Shown piece after piece: positions 8,861 through 19,400 of a stretch of 64,000 nt of DNA. Numbering within the stretch: the stretch's first letter is position 1; each line of letters opens with the position of its first letter. Position numbers and translations under genes: made by a program. The DNA comes from GCA-2862585 sp965277895 (lineage in GTDB: Bacteria > Bacteroidota > Bacteroidia > Flavobacteriales > UBA7312), in NCBI GenBank assembly GCA_965277895.1, contig CBDIDR010000001.1, positions 496,001 through 560,000 of the forward strand, written 5' to 3'. The notes under the pieces were generated by a model. That model had not been told where the DNA came from, made no database searches, and saw only the letters and a program-made list of their open reading frames with translations.

Positions 8861-9210
8861 TTAAAAGGCGTTTTGAATATGTTCTATCTTTTTATCTCTG
8901 GAATTGAGGATAATACCAATAATATCAAAGCGTATTTCATTAGTTAAATTGTTTTGTTCGAGGTATGCTTCGGCAGCATCTCTCATGAGTTCTTGCTTTT
9001 TATTACTTACAAATTCTGATGGGTTACCAAATCATGAACTGCGTCTGGTTTTAACTTCAATAAATACAACTTGCATGTTGTGTTCAGCAATGATATCTAT
9101 TTCGGCTTTTGCCATCGCCAGTTGGAGTGCAATACGGTAATATTTTTTTGGCTTAAGTAGTTTTTAGCTAGTGTTTCTCCCTCTTTTCCTAGCTCATGCG
9201 CTTCATTCAT
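8861..9210 (-). pseudogene. yraN: Broken yraN-family (UPF0102) nuclease-like gene
   Basis: Read on the minus strand from the ATG at 9210, the first 37 codons give HELGKEGETLAKNYL and SNWRW, then hit a stop. One base is missing near 9107-9118; in the next frame the family core continues as KAEIDIIAEHN, VVFIEVKTR and, after an in-frame TGA at 9032-9034, FGNPSEF, KKQELMRDAAEAYL and EIRFDIIGI to a TAA at 8861. EIDIIA and EVKTR are the conserved motifs of this Holliday-junction-resolvase-like family. With both a frameshift and a nonsense codon it cannot give a full protein. It begins 8 bases inside the end of the LD-carboxypeptidase gene, so it was once part of that operon. Confidence 0.85.
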
Positions 9211-10117
9211 AGTGAAGTTTTATTTTTTCGCCAACCTCCAAGCAAACATTTTCTCCCAGTTTTAGGGCTAAATTATTATCAATATGCCCAGCAGGAAAAT
9301 TAAAGCAAACTGGAAAATCATACTCTGAAACGGCGTCCAAAATAATTTGTTCTGCTGTTTTTCCAAAAGGGATATTATTATCATTCATTTTTGTCATTCC
9401 ACCAATAATTAAACCCTCTAAAAGGGCGAGTTTTCCGCTTCTTTTGAGGCTCATCATCATTCTGTCAATATGATACAGGTATTCATCCAAATCTTCAATA
9501 AAAAGAATTTTACCTTCTGTGTCTATGTCTGATGGCGTTCCAATCAAGCTATATAGAATAGAAAGATTTCCGCCTATAATTTGTCCATTTCCCACGCCAT
9601 TTCTATTAAGCGGATGACTATTGCAATTTATATCGATATTTTCTCCAAAAAGTGCTTTTTTGAGACTTTCGACTGAGGCAGAGGTATTGGATTTAAAGCT
9701 TATTGGCATTGTGCTGTGTAAAGTCGGTATGCTCAAATTATGAAGGTGAGAATGAATAACTGTCACATCGCTAAAGCCTGCTATCCATTTTGGTTGATTA
9801 ATAAAAATGGTAAAATCTAAATGGTCTATAATTCGCACACTTCCATAGCCACCTCTTGCACATAGTATGGCTTTAATTTCCGAGTTATTGAGCATTTGTT
9901 GTATATCCTCAATCCGTTCCTTATCGTTTCCAGCGTATTGGTGGTCACTATTGTAAATGTTTTGTCCTAAAACGGGAACTAAACCCCACTTCTCAATTAG
10001 TTCAACAGAATATTTTAGTTCTTCACTATTGATTTTTCTGGCAGTTGAAACAATACCTATTTTATCCCCTTTTTTAAGGTTTTGAATAGTCTTTTTAAGT
10101 CCTTCTTTAACCGTCAT
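9203..10117 (-). CDS. LD-carboxypeptidase (S66 peptidase family)
   Basis: A 304-residue serine peptidase of family S66 (LdcA/MccF). LdcA removes the terminal D-alanine from tetrapeptides during murein recycling; MccF members cleave peptide antibiotics, and the two cannot be separated here. The nucleophile motif is ARGGYGSVR with Ser93, and GGNLSIL plus the later AGHIDNN (His) segment fit the family. The start is placed at the ATG at 10117, because the longer frame to 10171 would run across the metG start and adds an unrelated basic stretch. There is no signal peptide, so it is cytoplasmic as expected for LdcA. Confidence 0.88.
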   Translation of the reverse strand: MTVKEGLKKTIQNLKKGDKIGIVSTARKINSEELKYSVELIEKWGLVPVLGQNIYNSDHQYAGNDKERIEDIQQMLNNSEIKAILCARGGYGSVRIIDHLDFTIFINQPKWIAGFSDVTVIHSHLHNLSIPTLHSTMPISFKSNTSASVESLKKALFGENIDINCNSHPLNRNGVGNGQIIGGNLSILYSLIGTPSDIDTEGKILFIEDLDEYLYHIDRMMMSLKRSGKLALLEGLIIGGMTKMNDNNIPFGKTAEQIILDAVSEYDFPVCFNFPAGHIDNNLALKLGENVCLEVGEKIKLHYE

Positions 10118-10136
10118 TAAAGTCTTTATTCTTTTA

Positions 10137-10154
10137 ATATCTTTGCGAAGATAT
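10137..10154. promoter_or_regulatory. Inverted repeat with back-to-back promoters of metG and the LD-carboxypeptidase gene
   Basis: Two 7-base arms, ATATCTT and AAGATAT, flank TGCG. On the plus strand 10138-10145 is TATCTTTG, a perfect -7 element 24 bases before the metG ATG. On the minus strand 10153-10146 is TATCTTCG, one mismatch from consensus, with TTTG at 10177-10174, 20 bases upstream. Both divergent promoters thus share the same dyad, and a single regulator or polymerase could choose between them. Confidence 0.5.
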
Positions 10155-10169
10155 ATTTTTAAATTTTTC

Positions 10170-11855
10170 ATGACAAAAAAACGCTATACCGTTACTTCAG
10201 CATTGCCTTATGCCAATGGACCTTTACACATTGGACATATTGCTGGCGCATATCTTCCTGCCGATATTTACGTCAGGTACAGAAGATCTAAACAACAAGA
10301 TGTAGTGTTTATTTGTGGCTCGGACGAACATGGTGCTGCCATTACACTTCGAGCTAAAAAAGAAGGGGTAGAGCCACAAGAAATTGTTGACAGATACCAC
10401 AACTTAAATAAAAAGTCCTTTGCCGATTTCGGTATTGATTTTGATATTTATCATAGAACTTCTGACCCTTTACATCATAAAACTTCTCAAGACTTTTTTA
10501 GTGAACTAAACAGTAAAGGGGCATTTACTCAGAAGACCTCGGAACAATTTTACGACGAAGAACATTCGCAATTTTTGGCAGACCGATACATTATGGGTAC
10601 GTGTCCAAAATGTGGATATGATTCAGCCTATGGCGACCAATGTGAAAAATGTGGTTCGGCTCTTAGTCCTTCGGAATTATTAAATCCAAAATCCACCCTG
10701 AGTGGTAATGAGCCTATTAAGAAAGAAACAAAACATTGGTATTTACCAATGCAAGACCATGCCGATTGGTTAAAAAATTGGATTGAAAACGGAGAGCTTG
10801 ATGGAGAAAAACAGCATGATCCTAGTCAATGGCGTTCTCAAGTAATTGGTCAATGTAAATCTTGGATTGATGGCGGACTTCGAGAGAGAGCGATGACCAG
10901 AGATTTGGATTGGGGTGTAAAAGTGCCTATCGAAGGTGAGGACGGAAAGGTATTATATGTGTGGCTTGATGCACCAATTGGCTATATCTCAGCCACAAAA
11001 CAATGGGCAAAAGACAATGGCAAAGAGTGGATAGATTACTGGAAAAATGATGCTGAATTGATTCACTTTATTGGAAAAGATAATATTGTTTTTCATGCTA
11101 TTATCTTTCCAATATTACTAAAGGTGCATGGCGGTTTTGTATTACCTAAAAACGTTCCTGCTAATGAGTTTTTAAACCTTGAAGGACAGAAGCTATCAAC
11201 CTCAAGGAATTGGGCGATTTGGCTACATGAGTATTTAAAGGATTTTGAGGGTCAGCAAGATGTTTTACGATATGCCTTGTGTTCTACAGCTCCTGAGTCA
11301 AAAGACACTGACTTTACATGGTTAGACTTTCAAACTAGAAATAATAGTGAGCTGGTGGGCATCTTTGGTAATTTCATCAACAGAGTAGTTGTATTAACCA
11401 ATAAATATTGGGAAGGGAAAGTGCCTGAAAGGCATGAACTAGATAGCTATGACCAATTAGTTTTGGATGAGATGAACACATTCCCTAAAAAAATTGGGGG
11501 GCTCGTTGAGCAATACAAATTGAGAGAAGCTTTAACTGAGCTTATGAATTTAGCACGTTTAGGAAACAAATACTTAGCGGATACTGAACCTTGGAAATTG
11601 AAAAAAACAGATGAAAAACGAACAGAAACGATATTAAATATTGCTCTACAAATAGCTAATCATTTAATGGTTTTATCAGAACCCTTTTTGCCGTTTACAT
11701 CTCATAAATTGCAGGAAATACTAAATGTTCAAAAGTCTTTTTGGGATGAAATTAAGCCTATTGACGCCGCTCAATGTATTGGTGAAGCAAGTTTGTTATT
11801 CTCAAAAATTGAGGATGAACAAATAGAACAGCAAATAGCTAAGTTAGGTAATTAA
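10170..11855 (+). CDS. metG: Methionyl-tRNA synthetase, short form
   Basis: Charges tRNA-Met with methionine in the cytoplasm. Class I signatures are HIGH at residues 20-23 and KLSTS in the QKLSTSR loop (the KMSKS equivalent). The zinc knuckle has CPKC and CEKC near residues 148-167. The ATG at 10170 gives the conserved RYTVTSALPYANG start. At 561 residues it ends right after the anticodon-binding domain; the C-terminal tRNA-binding (EMAP-like) domain that I expect in most Bacteroidota MetG of about 690 residues is absent, and no remnant follows. The next gene starts 11 bases on. Confidence 0.95.
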   Translation: MTKKRYTVTSALPYANGPLHIGHIAGAYLPADIYVRYRRSKQQDVVFICGSDEHGAAITLRAKKEGVEPQEIVDRYHNLNKKSFADFGIDFDIYHRTSDPLHHKTSQDFFSELNSKGAFTQKTSEQFYDEEHSQFLADRYIMGTCPKCGYDSAYGDQCEKCGSALSPSELLNPKSTLSGNEPIKKETKHWYLPMQDHADWLKNWIENGELDGEKQHDPSQWRSQVIGQCKSWIDGGLRERAMTRDLDWGVKVPIEGEDGKVLYVWLDAPIGYISATKQWAKDNGKEWIDYWKNDAELIHFIGKDNIVFHAIIFPILLKVHGGFVLPKNVPANEFLNLEGQKLSTSRNWAIWLHEYLKDFEGQQDVLRYALCSTAPESKDTDFTWLDFQTRNNSELVGIFGNFINRVVVLTNKYWEGKVPERHELDSYDQLVLDEMNTFPKKIGGLVEQYKLREALTELMNLARLGNKYLADTEPWKLKKTDEKRTETILNIALQIANHLMVLSEPFLPFTSHKLQEILNVQKSFWDEIKPIDAAQCIGEASLLFSKIEDEQIEQQIAKLGN

Positions 11856-11866
11856 TAATTTAAATT

Positions 11867-13072
11867 ATGAAAAAAATATTTCTACTCAATCTTATTTTAG
11901 TTTCACACCTTCTTTTTGCACAATGTGATGGGAGGTATCAAGATGAAATATTTTCTGATGTTTCTAAAACAACAATCGAATATACTGATGTTTATGACTG
12001 GTCATCGTCTGACTCCGGTTTAGATGTGGATATTTATCAAGCTGAGGGCGATACCGCAACTAATCGACCATTGATTGTTTTTGCTCACGGAGGGGTTTAT
12101 GTAGCGGGTAATAAAGATAATCCAGCTATGATTAGCTTATGTGAAGCCTTTGCTAAACGCGGCTATGTCACTGCTTCAATTCAGTATAGATTAACATCCT
12201 CTTTAAGTTTGATTTCGCCTAATGCTTCAGAAATATTGACTCAAACAGTTGTGAATTCTATATCAGATATGAAAGCTGCGGTTAGATTTTTCAGAAAAGA
12301 TTTTTCAGAGAATGGAAATACCTATGGGATTAATCCAGACCAGATTTTTGTTGGTGGATATTCAGCAGGAGCAGTAACAGCAGTTCATTTGTCGGCGGTC
12401 GACAGTGATGATATTCCAGATGATCTTCAAGGGTTCTTTGATAATGCAGGAGGTATTGAAGGAAATAGTGGTAACGAAGGGTATTCTTCGGATGTTATTG
12501 GAGCAATAAGCCTGGCAGGAGCTATTCAGTCCTTGGCATTTTTTGATGCTGATGATGAGCCAATAGTTAGTTTACACGCAACGGATGACAATACTGTAAG
12601 TTATGAATGTGATAATGCATTAGGTAATGATGCTTTTCCAGTTTTATGTGGTTCAGGTGAAATACATTCAACACTCGAGACATTGGGTGTTCAAAATGAT
12701 TTATATACCTTTAACTCTGGAGGACATGCTATTCCAATCACTGGTATTTCTGAAACCGCAGCACCATTTATAAGCGATTTTTTGTACAATATTATTTGTG
12801 AAACAGTTTCAGTTAATGATATTTCAGCTTCAACTAAAACAAATATTTACCCTAGCCCAGCAAGTAAAATGCTAAACATTGACAACCATATGGGGGGTGA
12901 TAAAATATTGATTTTCGATAATTTTGGAAGAAAAGTAATGGAGTCAGAAATAAGAGGTCTTCATTTAGAAATACCTGTAAGCAGTTTAAACGATGGACTG
13001 TATCATTTGCAGATTTTCAATCAGTCGGGGCTGTTAAGCAATAATAGATTTGTAAAAACGAACTTCAATTAA
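11867..13072 (+). CDS. Secreted alpha/beta hydrolase with type IX sorting domain
   Basis: A 401-residue exported esterase/lipase-like protein. It begins with a signal peptide (residues 1-19, ending LLFAQ). The hydrolase fold shows an oxyanion HGGVYVAG motif, the nucleophile elbow GGYSAGA, and a late GGHAIP histidine. The last ~75 residues are a type A C-terminal sorting domain (NIYPSPASKMLNI, then LNDGLYHLQIFN), the tag for export by the type IX system and attachment to the surface. The substrate is unknown; the pattern is close to carboxylesterase/feruloyl-esterase-like proteins. It probably shares a transcript with metG, 11 bases upstream. Confidence 0.85.
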   Translation: MKKIFLLNLILVSHLLFAQCDGRYQDEIFSDVSKTTIEYTDVYDWSSSDSGLDVDIYQAEGDTATNRPLIVFAHGGVYVAGNKDNPAMISLCEAFAKRGYVTASIQYRLTSSLSLISPNASEILTQTVVNSISDMKAAVRFFRKDFSENGNTYGINPDQIFVGGYSAGAVTAVHLSAVDSDDIPDDLQGFFDNAGGIEGNSGNEGYSSDVIGAISLAGAIQSLAFFDADDEPIVSLHATDDNTVSYECDNALGNDAFPVLCGSGEIHSTLETLGVQNDLYTFNSGGHAIPITGISETAAPFISDFLYNIICETVSVNDISASTKTNIYPSPASKMLNIDNHMGGDKILIFDNFGRKVMESEIRGLHLEIPVSSLNDGLYHLQIFNQSGLLSNNRFVKTNFN

Positions 13073-13432
13073 GGGTTAAAAAAACGAGTATTGAAATGTA
13101 TACAACATATGAGCATATTTCAATGTAAAAATGTTTCTTGAGCCTTAGAAAAATAAGAAAAAAACAACTGTTTTTAAGGTAATACACCCCCATTAAAAGA
13201 GGATGCTCTTTGTAAGAATTAGGTTTCATGTTAAAAGGGTATTGATATTCTAACAAGCTTAGTAAATTTATTGAACTTCGCTGAATTCAGTTCTAAGATT
13301 CAAATCAAACGAATGCCATCTTCAACAAAAATGTGTTTATTTCTTTTGTACTTATAAGAATTAATGTTCAAAAGATTGTTAATTTTTGTATCTTGCAATG
13401 CAAAATTTTAGATAATCTAAAACTTAAATATT
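13073..13432. other. 360-base intergenic region, no gene recognised
   Basis: The space between the hydrolase and the SprB-like gene holds no convincing gene. An 8-base inverted repeat (ATTGAAAT at 13090-13097, ATTTCAAT at 13117-13124) with a 19-base loop is weak. No TAnnTTTG element was found close to the next start; TATCTTGC at 13389-13396 is only a partial match. A 63-codon minus-strand reading frame here shows no family resemblance. Confidence 0.5.
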
Positions 13433-16400
13433 TTGAAAATATCAGATAAGGCAAAGATTATAGTTTTTCTTCTTGCTAGTTTTTTCACGGCAATACAGTC
13501 AAATGCCCAATGTACTGTAAATGTAATTCAGGATGATGAATGTAATAATAATGGGATTTTAGAGATTATTCCCGACCCTGCTTTTTCATCTCCCTACAAT
13601 CTAGAAGTAGACTTTCCAAACGGTACAGTTTTTACTACAGTTTTTACTGAAGACACTTTTTTGCTTACTGGCTTAGATGGTGCTAATGGCGGAATCTATG
13701 ACGTAACAATTGTTTCTGGACTTGATTCTTGTAACGTGCAAGACACAATCTCTGAAACGATTTTTAACTCTAGTAATTTCAGTCCGTCAATAAGCTTTAA
13801 TGGTTACAATGTAAGTTGTTATGGCAGTTGTGACGGAGAGATACAAGTAAACATTTTCCCATCACCAGAAACATATACAATTGAGTTCTATCAAGACTCA
13901 GTAGCTGGTGTACCTTTTTATTCAATTGCTAGTGATAACGCCAATCAAACAGGACTTTGTGCGGGAGAATATTTTATTTTATTCACATCCTCTACGGGAT
14001 GTGAGATAGTTCGTCCACTTACATTAAGAGAGCCTGATAGTTTACATGTTGATGAAACTATAACCAATGTTCTTTGTAATTCTCAGTTTGATGGAGATAT
14101 TCAGATTGATGTCAGTGGTGGTGTTGGATTAAAAATCAACAACAGTACGGGTAATGTAATAGATACTTTAGATTATTCATTTTCTTGGACTGGTCCTAAT
14201 GGATTTACATCTACTGATGAAGATATTGCTTCCTTAGAAGGAGGGGATTATCTGCTACAAATTACTGACAATAACAACTGTTTTTACAATGAAGTGTACA
14301 CTGTTTTAGATACTGTATTACCTATTCAGTTAACAGAAGTTAGTTCTGACTCAGTTGATTGTTATGGTGAAAGCACGGGGAGTCTAGAAGTTATAGCCTC
14401 AGGTGGAACTGGTAATTATGAGTATAGAATTGATTTATCAGCTTGGCAATCATCACCTGTATTTGATAATTTATCAGCAGGCACTTATTCTGTTGAGGCT
14501 AGAGATGTAAATGGATGTATTGCTTCTCTTTCAATTGAAATATTTGAATATTCACAACTTAGCATTGATATACTTACACTTGATACAATTTTCTGTAAAG
14601 ACACTTTAGCTTTGTTAGAAATGGACGGTGTAGGCGGACTACTTCCTTATGAGTTTGATTTGAATGGGGTAATCCAAAATAATGGAGTTTATGACGGCCT
14701 TGTAGAAGGGGATTATAACTTAACACTCTCTGATGCAAATGCTTGTGAATTTGATACTGTCATTTCTGTAGAAGACATTCCATTTTTATCAGTATCAACC
14801 ACTTTCTCACCATTATCTTGTTATAATTCTGCTGATGGTAATATTTCTGTTTCCGCTTCTGCTGGAACAGCCCCATACACTTTTACGGTTGACACATTAG
14901 TGCCATCGTTTACATCTTCTGATTCAAATTACTATTCAAATTTAACAGTAGGCTCCTATACTGTTTCAGTGACTGACGATAATAACTGTCCCTTCAGTTC
15001 TGTAATTCAAATTACAGAGCCTGCTCAGCTAATTCTTTCAATTCAATCGACTACAACACCATCTTGTTTTGGATTATCAGACGGTTCAATCTCATTAAAT
15101 GCAAATGGTGGCCAAGGAAACCTAGTATATACATGGACTAAAGATGGTGCTGCTTTTGCAGGGGCTACTAATTCCCAATCTAATATTGGTGCTGGAGATT
15201 ACTCAGTATTTGCAACAGATACTGCGGGTTGTACTTCTTCAACATTACCAATTAATATTTCTCAGCCTAGTCCACTTGTATTAAATACAGACTCATTTTC
15301 AAATCCAAATTGTTTTGAAGGTTCTGATGGATTTATTGCTGTAAGTGGTACTGGAGGTACATTGCCATACAGCTTCACTTGGTTAGGTTCGTCAACTAGT
15401 ACCGATAGTTATATAAATAATTTGGAAGAAGGTCTTTACCAAGTAATAATATCAGACTTTAAAAACTGTTCTGACACTTTAGATTTTTCACTGACTCACC
15501 CTACTCAAATGTCGTTCAGTACAAATGTTATTAATGTTAATTGTTTTGGTGAATCAACGGGTCAAATTTCTGTTGATGTTTCAGGTGGCACATTACCTTA
15601 TGCATCTATTACTCATGAGCCAGGGTCAGTTGGCGTTACAAGTTCAACAGCATTAAACAATCTTACCGTTAATCAACTGCCTAGTGGTACATATACTATC
15701 ACCGCAATTGACGATAATTCTTGTTCATTTGTCGATTCTTTAGTTGTTCAACAGAATTCAGAAATAACAGCTACGTTTTCTAATATTATTCCAGAAACTT
15801 GTAGTAATGCCAATGGTGCAGCTACCGTAAACCCTTCTGGTGGTCAAGCTGGATATACTTTTGAATGGTTGTCTTCAGGTCAATTGACTTCAACAGCAAC
15901 ATCTTTACCATCCGGAAATACATTAGTAAAAATAACTGATCAATTAACGTGTGAGAAAACACTGAATGTATTTATTCCAAAAATTACTGATGTCGAAATT
16001 CAATCGGTAACCGTTACGGATAACTTATGTTTTGGTGGTAGTGATGGTGAATTAGAAATAAAAGCTATCGGTGATGCCTTACCATTTACATTTACACTTT
16101 CTGGTATTCCTGGAAGTTTCGTTTCCTCTGATACAATTACAATCATTGATAATCTAGCTGCTGGTACTTATACATTATCAGTAGTTGATACAACCTCTTG
16201 TGTTAATACATGGAGTCAACCAGTTATAATTGATGAAAATCCAGCAATTACTGTATCTGTGAATACGTCAACTTCAACATCTATGCTTTCATGTAATGGA
16301 GATGATAATGGTAAGATATTCTTAGATATTTCAGGTGGTAATCCTTTCCCAGGAAACTACTACTGGTTATTTGTAAATGACCCAGGCTTTTCTCAGCAAA

Positions 16401-19400
16401 TTACGGTTGATTCAATTACTGGTCTTTCGGCTGGTGTGTACAACCTATCTGTGCAAGATGCAAATGGGTGTACCGCTCAAACCTCTTACGAAATATTTGA
16501 GCCAGCAGCTCTTTCAGTATCTCATATAGTGACTAGCACACTTTGTAATTCTTCCTCTGATGGCGAAGTATTAGTTATTGCCAATGGTGGAACCCCCGGT
16601 TATACTATCTCTTCACTTCCTTCTTCTGTGACAGTTACTGTTGTTTCAGCGGATACGTTCTTATTAACTGGACTTTCTGAAGGGATGTATTTTTACGATT
16701 TAGAAGATTCAAATGGGTGTGAATTATTAAATAATTCTTTTTATGTTGGTGAGCCTACTGAAGTAGAAATTACTGGAGTTTCATCTACTCAAGAAAGTTG
16801 TCTTGGTTGGGATGCTACCGCTAATGTTAATGTTACAGGCGGTGTAGGTTCTTACACAATCCTTTGGACATATGATGATGCATATCAGTTGCCACTACTA
16901 TTACAAGACGGTAGTTTGAACCCAACATCGCAAAGTTCAAATCCACAAAATTTATCTGCAGGCTTAGTTTATGTTCATGTTTGGGATATAAATTCGTGCT
17001 ACACTATGGATAGTGTATTGATTTCTCAAACAAACTCTCCAAGTTTGGTTCTCATAGGCACACTAAATAATTTATGCTATGGCGATACAGACGGTCAAAT
17101 TTCATTGAATGCCACTGGTGGAACACCATTTTATGAGTTCTCGATTAATGGAGGCGTGAGTTGGCAAAATTTATCAACCTTCCAAGACTTAGCAGGAGGG
17201 ATTTATAACGCTACTGTAAGAGATTCATTAGGATGTACCGACGAATTAGAAAATATTGAAATATTAACACCAGATCCAATCAGTGTTTCTGTCAGCTCTG
17301 AAGATGTTAGTTGTACATCAGCATCTGATGGTAGTGCTTCTGTAGTTACTGTTTCAGGAGGAACTGTCAGTTCAGGAGCATATGGCTTTAGTTGGCAGAA
17401 TAGTCAAGGAATAAATTTATGGCCTGCAAACCTTTCAGCAGTAAACGCTACTGTTAGTGGTTTACTACCAGGTTCATACCAATTAGAGGTTGAAGACGAC
17501 AATGGATGTACAACAGTTTATTCACCAGTCAATATAGGTGAGCCATCGCCTGTTACCCTTGACTTATCAATCTTATCTGATTATAATGGTGTTGATATCT
17601 CTTGCTTTGGATATTCTGATGCAGTTGTTTTAGCAAATGCAGGTGGCGGAACTGGACTATATACGTTTGAATGGTTTAATTCTACTAATCCAAACGATAT
17701 TAGAACCTCTACATCTGCGTCGTTTGATACTTTGTCTCTTGTTCCACAAGATGTTTATTCGGTAACGGTTACTGATGATAGAGGATGTACAGCTGAGGAT
17801 AATATCACAGTAAATCAACCAGAGCAAATTATTGTTGACTTTGAAAATGTTACCAATATACGATGTGAAGGTAATAATGATGGTCAAGCTACTGCAATAT
17901 ATACTGGCGGTCTTGGATTTGGTAACTATGCTGTGAGTTGGTTTGATAGTGATAATAATGTTATTTCATTAATAGCACAAGCATCTAATTTAAGTGCTGG
18001 AGATTATAGTGCTACCTATACTGATAACAATGGTTGTGTAGGAACTGGATTAATAAGTATAGATTATTCAGAACTATTTTCAATTAATAATACTGATGAC
18101 ACTACCTCTGTTAGCTGTTTAGGTGACATTGATGGGACATTTAATTTTAATGTTTCTGGTGGCTGGTTACCTTACTCTTACGATTGGAATGACCCTTTGA
18201 ATCAGCAATTAGCAACAGCAGTTGGTTTAGCACCTGGTCAATGGTATACAAACATAATTACTGACGCTAATAACTGTGTTCTTGTTGATTCCGTTTATGT
18301 TACATCACCAATCGATGTTGTTGAAATTTCTACTTATTCTGTAACCGATAATGAATGTTATGAAGATAACTCGGGAGCCATTACAGTAGAAGTAGTTGGT
18401 GGAACTCCAGCCTATCAGTTCGAATGGTCAGGAGCTAATGGTACTGTTGGAAACAACCAAAATATCAACGGCTTATCTAACGGGACTTATAATCTTGTAA
18501 TTACTGATTTATACGGATGTGTTCATACTTCATCTTACACGGTTGATGGACCAGATAGTCCACTACTTATAAACTCTGTTGTTACAACTAATGTTAGTTG
18601 TAATGGACTTGAGGATGGTACTGCAAGCTTAACTAATCAGATTTCTGGAGGTACTCCTCCTTACGTTAACATAGATTGGGATGGAGAAAACCCATCAATA
18701 TTAGCAGCAGGAAATTATACTGTTGAAGTTACAGATGATAATGGCTGTACAAAGGCCTCATCTTTTACAATATATGAGCCAGATGCTTATTCTGTTTCAT
18801 TAGACGTAATAAATGAAAATTGCGCGGGACAAAACGGAAGCATTTTAGTTCAAACAACTGGTGCTACTCCATCTAATACTGGTGACTACGATTACGATAT
18901 TACTCCTATTTCTGGAATTTCACCTGACTTTGATTATCAATCTTCAAGTGCTTCACAAGCAAATATTGTTGTTGATTTCCCTTCAGTAAATGATGTTGCG
19001 GACACACTGTTTCAATTAACTATTACTGATGAGAATGGGTGTGAATACACGCAAGAAATTGAAATTCATCCAGCAAGAGTATTCAATTATAATGAAGTAT
19101 TGAATGTGTGTTATGGCGATAGCATTTCACTTGATGGAAGCTTATTTGCTGAATATGATTCATATAGCTGGTCTGTTTCACCGAATCAAGAGTTGTTTGT
19201 AAACGGCTCAGAACTAGATTTAATCGTCAACAATTCATCTACAATTACTGTTGAGGTAGAAGATTTATCATCTTCATGTTCATTTACTGATGAGCTAAAC
19301 GTTCAAGTATTAAACCCTGTAATAGTAGCAAATGATGATATTGGTATCACAAGAGGTGAGTCTTTGACTCTCACAATTACAGAGGGTGAACCTCCTTACT

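Noticed and set aside
9032..9034. TGA in yraN as a recoded selenocysteine or Trp codon
   Set aside because: The position is normally Ser or small residue, the upstream frame is already shifted, no hairpin element was seen, and TGA is a normal stop in other genes here (for example at 1108-1110).
13065..13256. 63-codon minus-strand frame
   Set aside because: Overlaps the end of the hydrolase gene, has no family likeness, promoter or neighbour that supports it.
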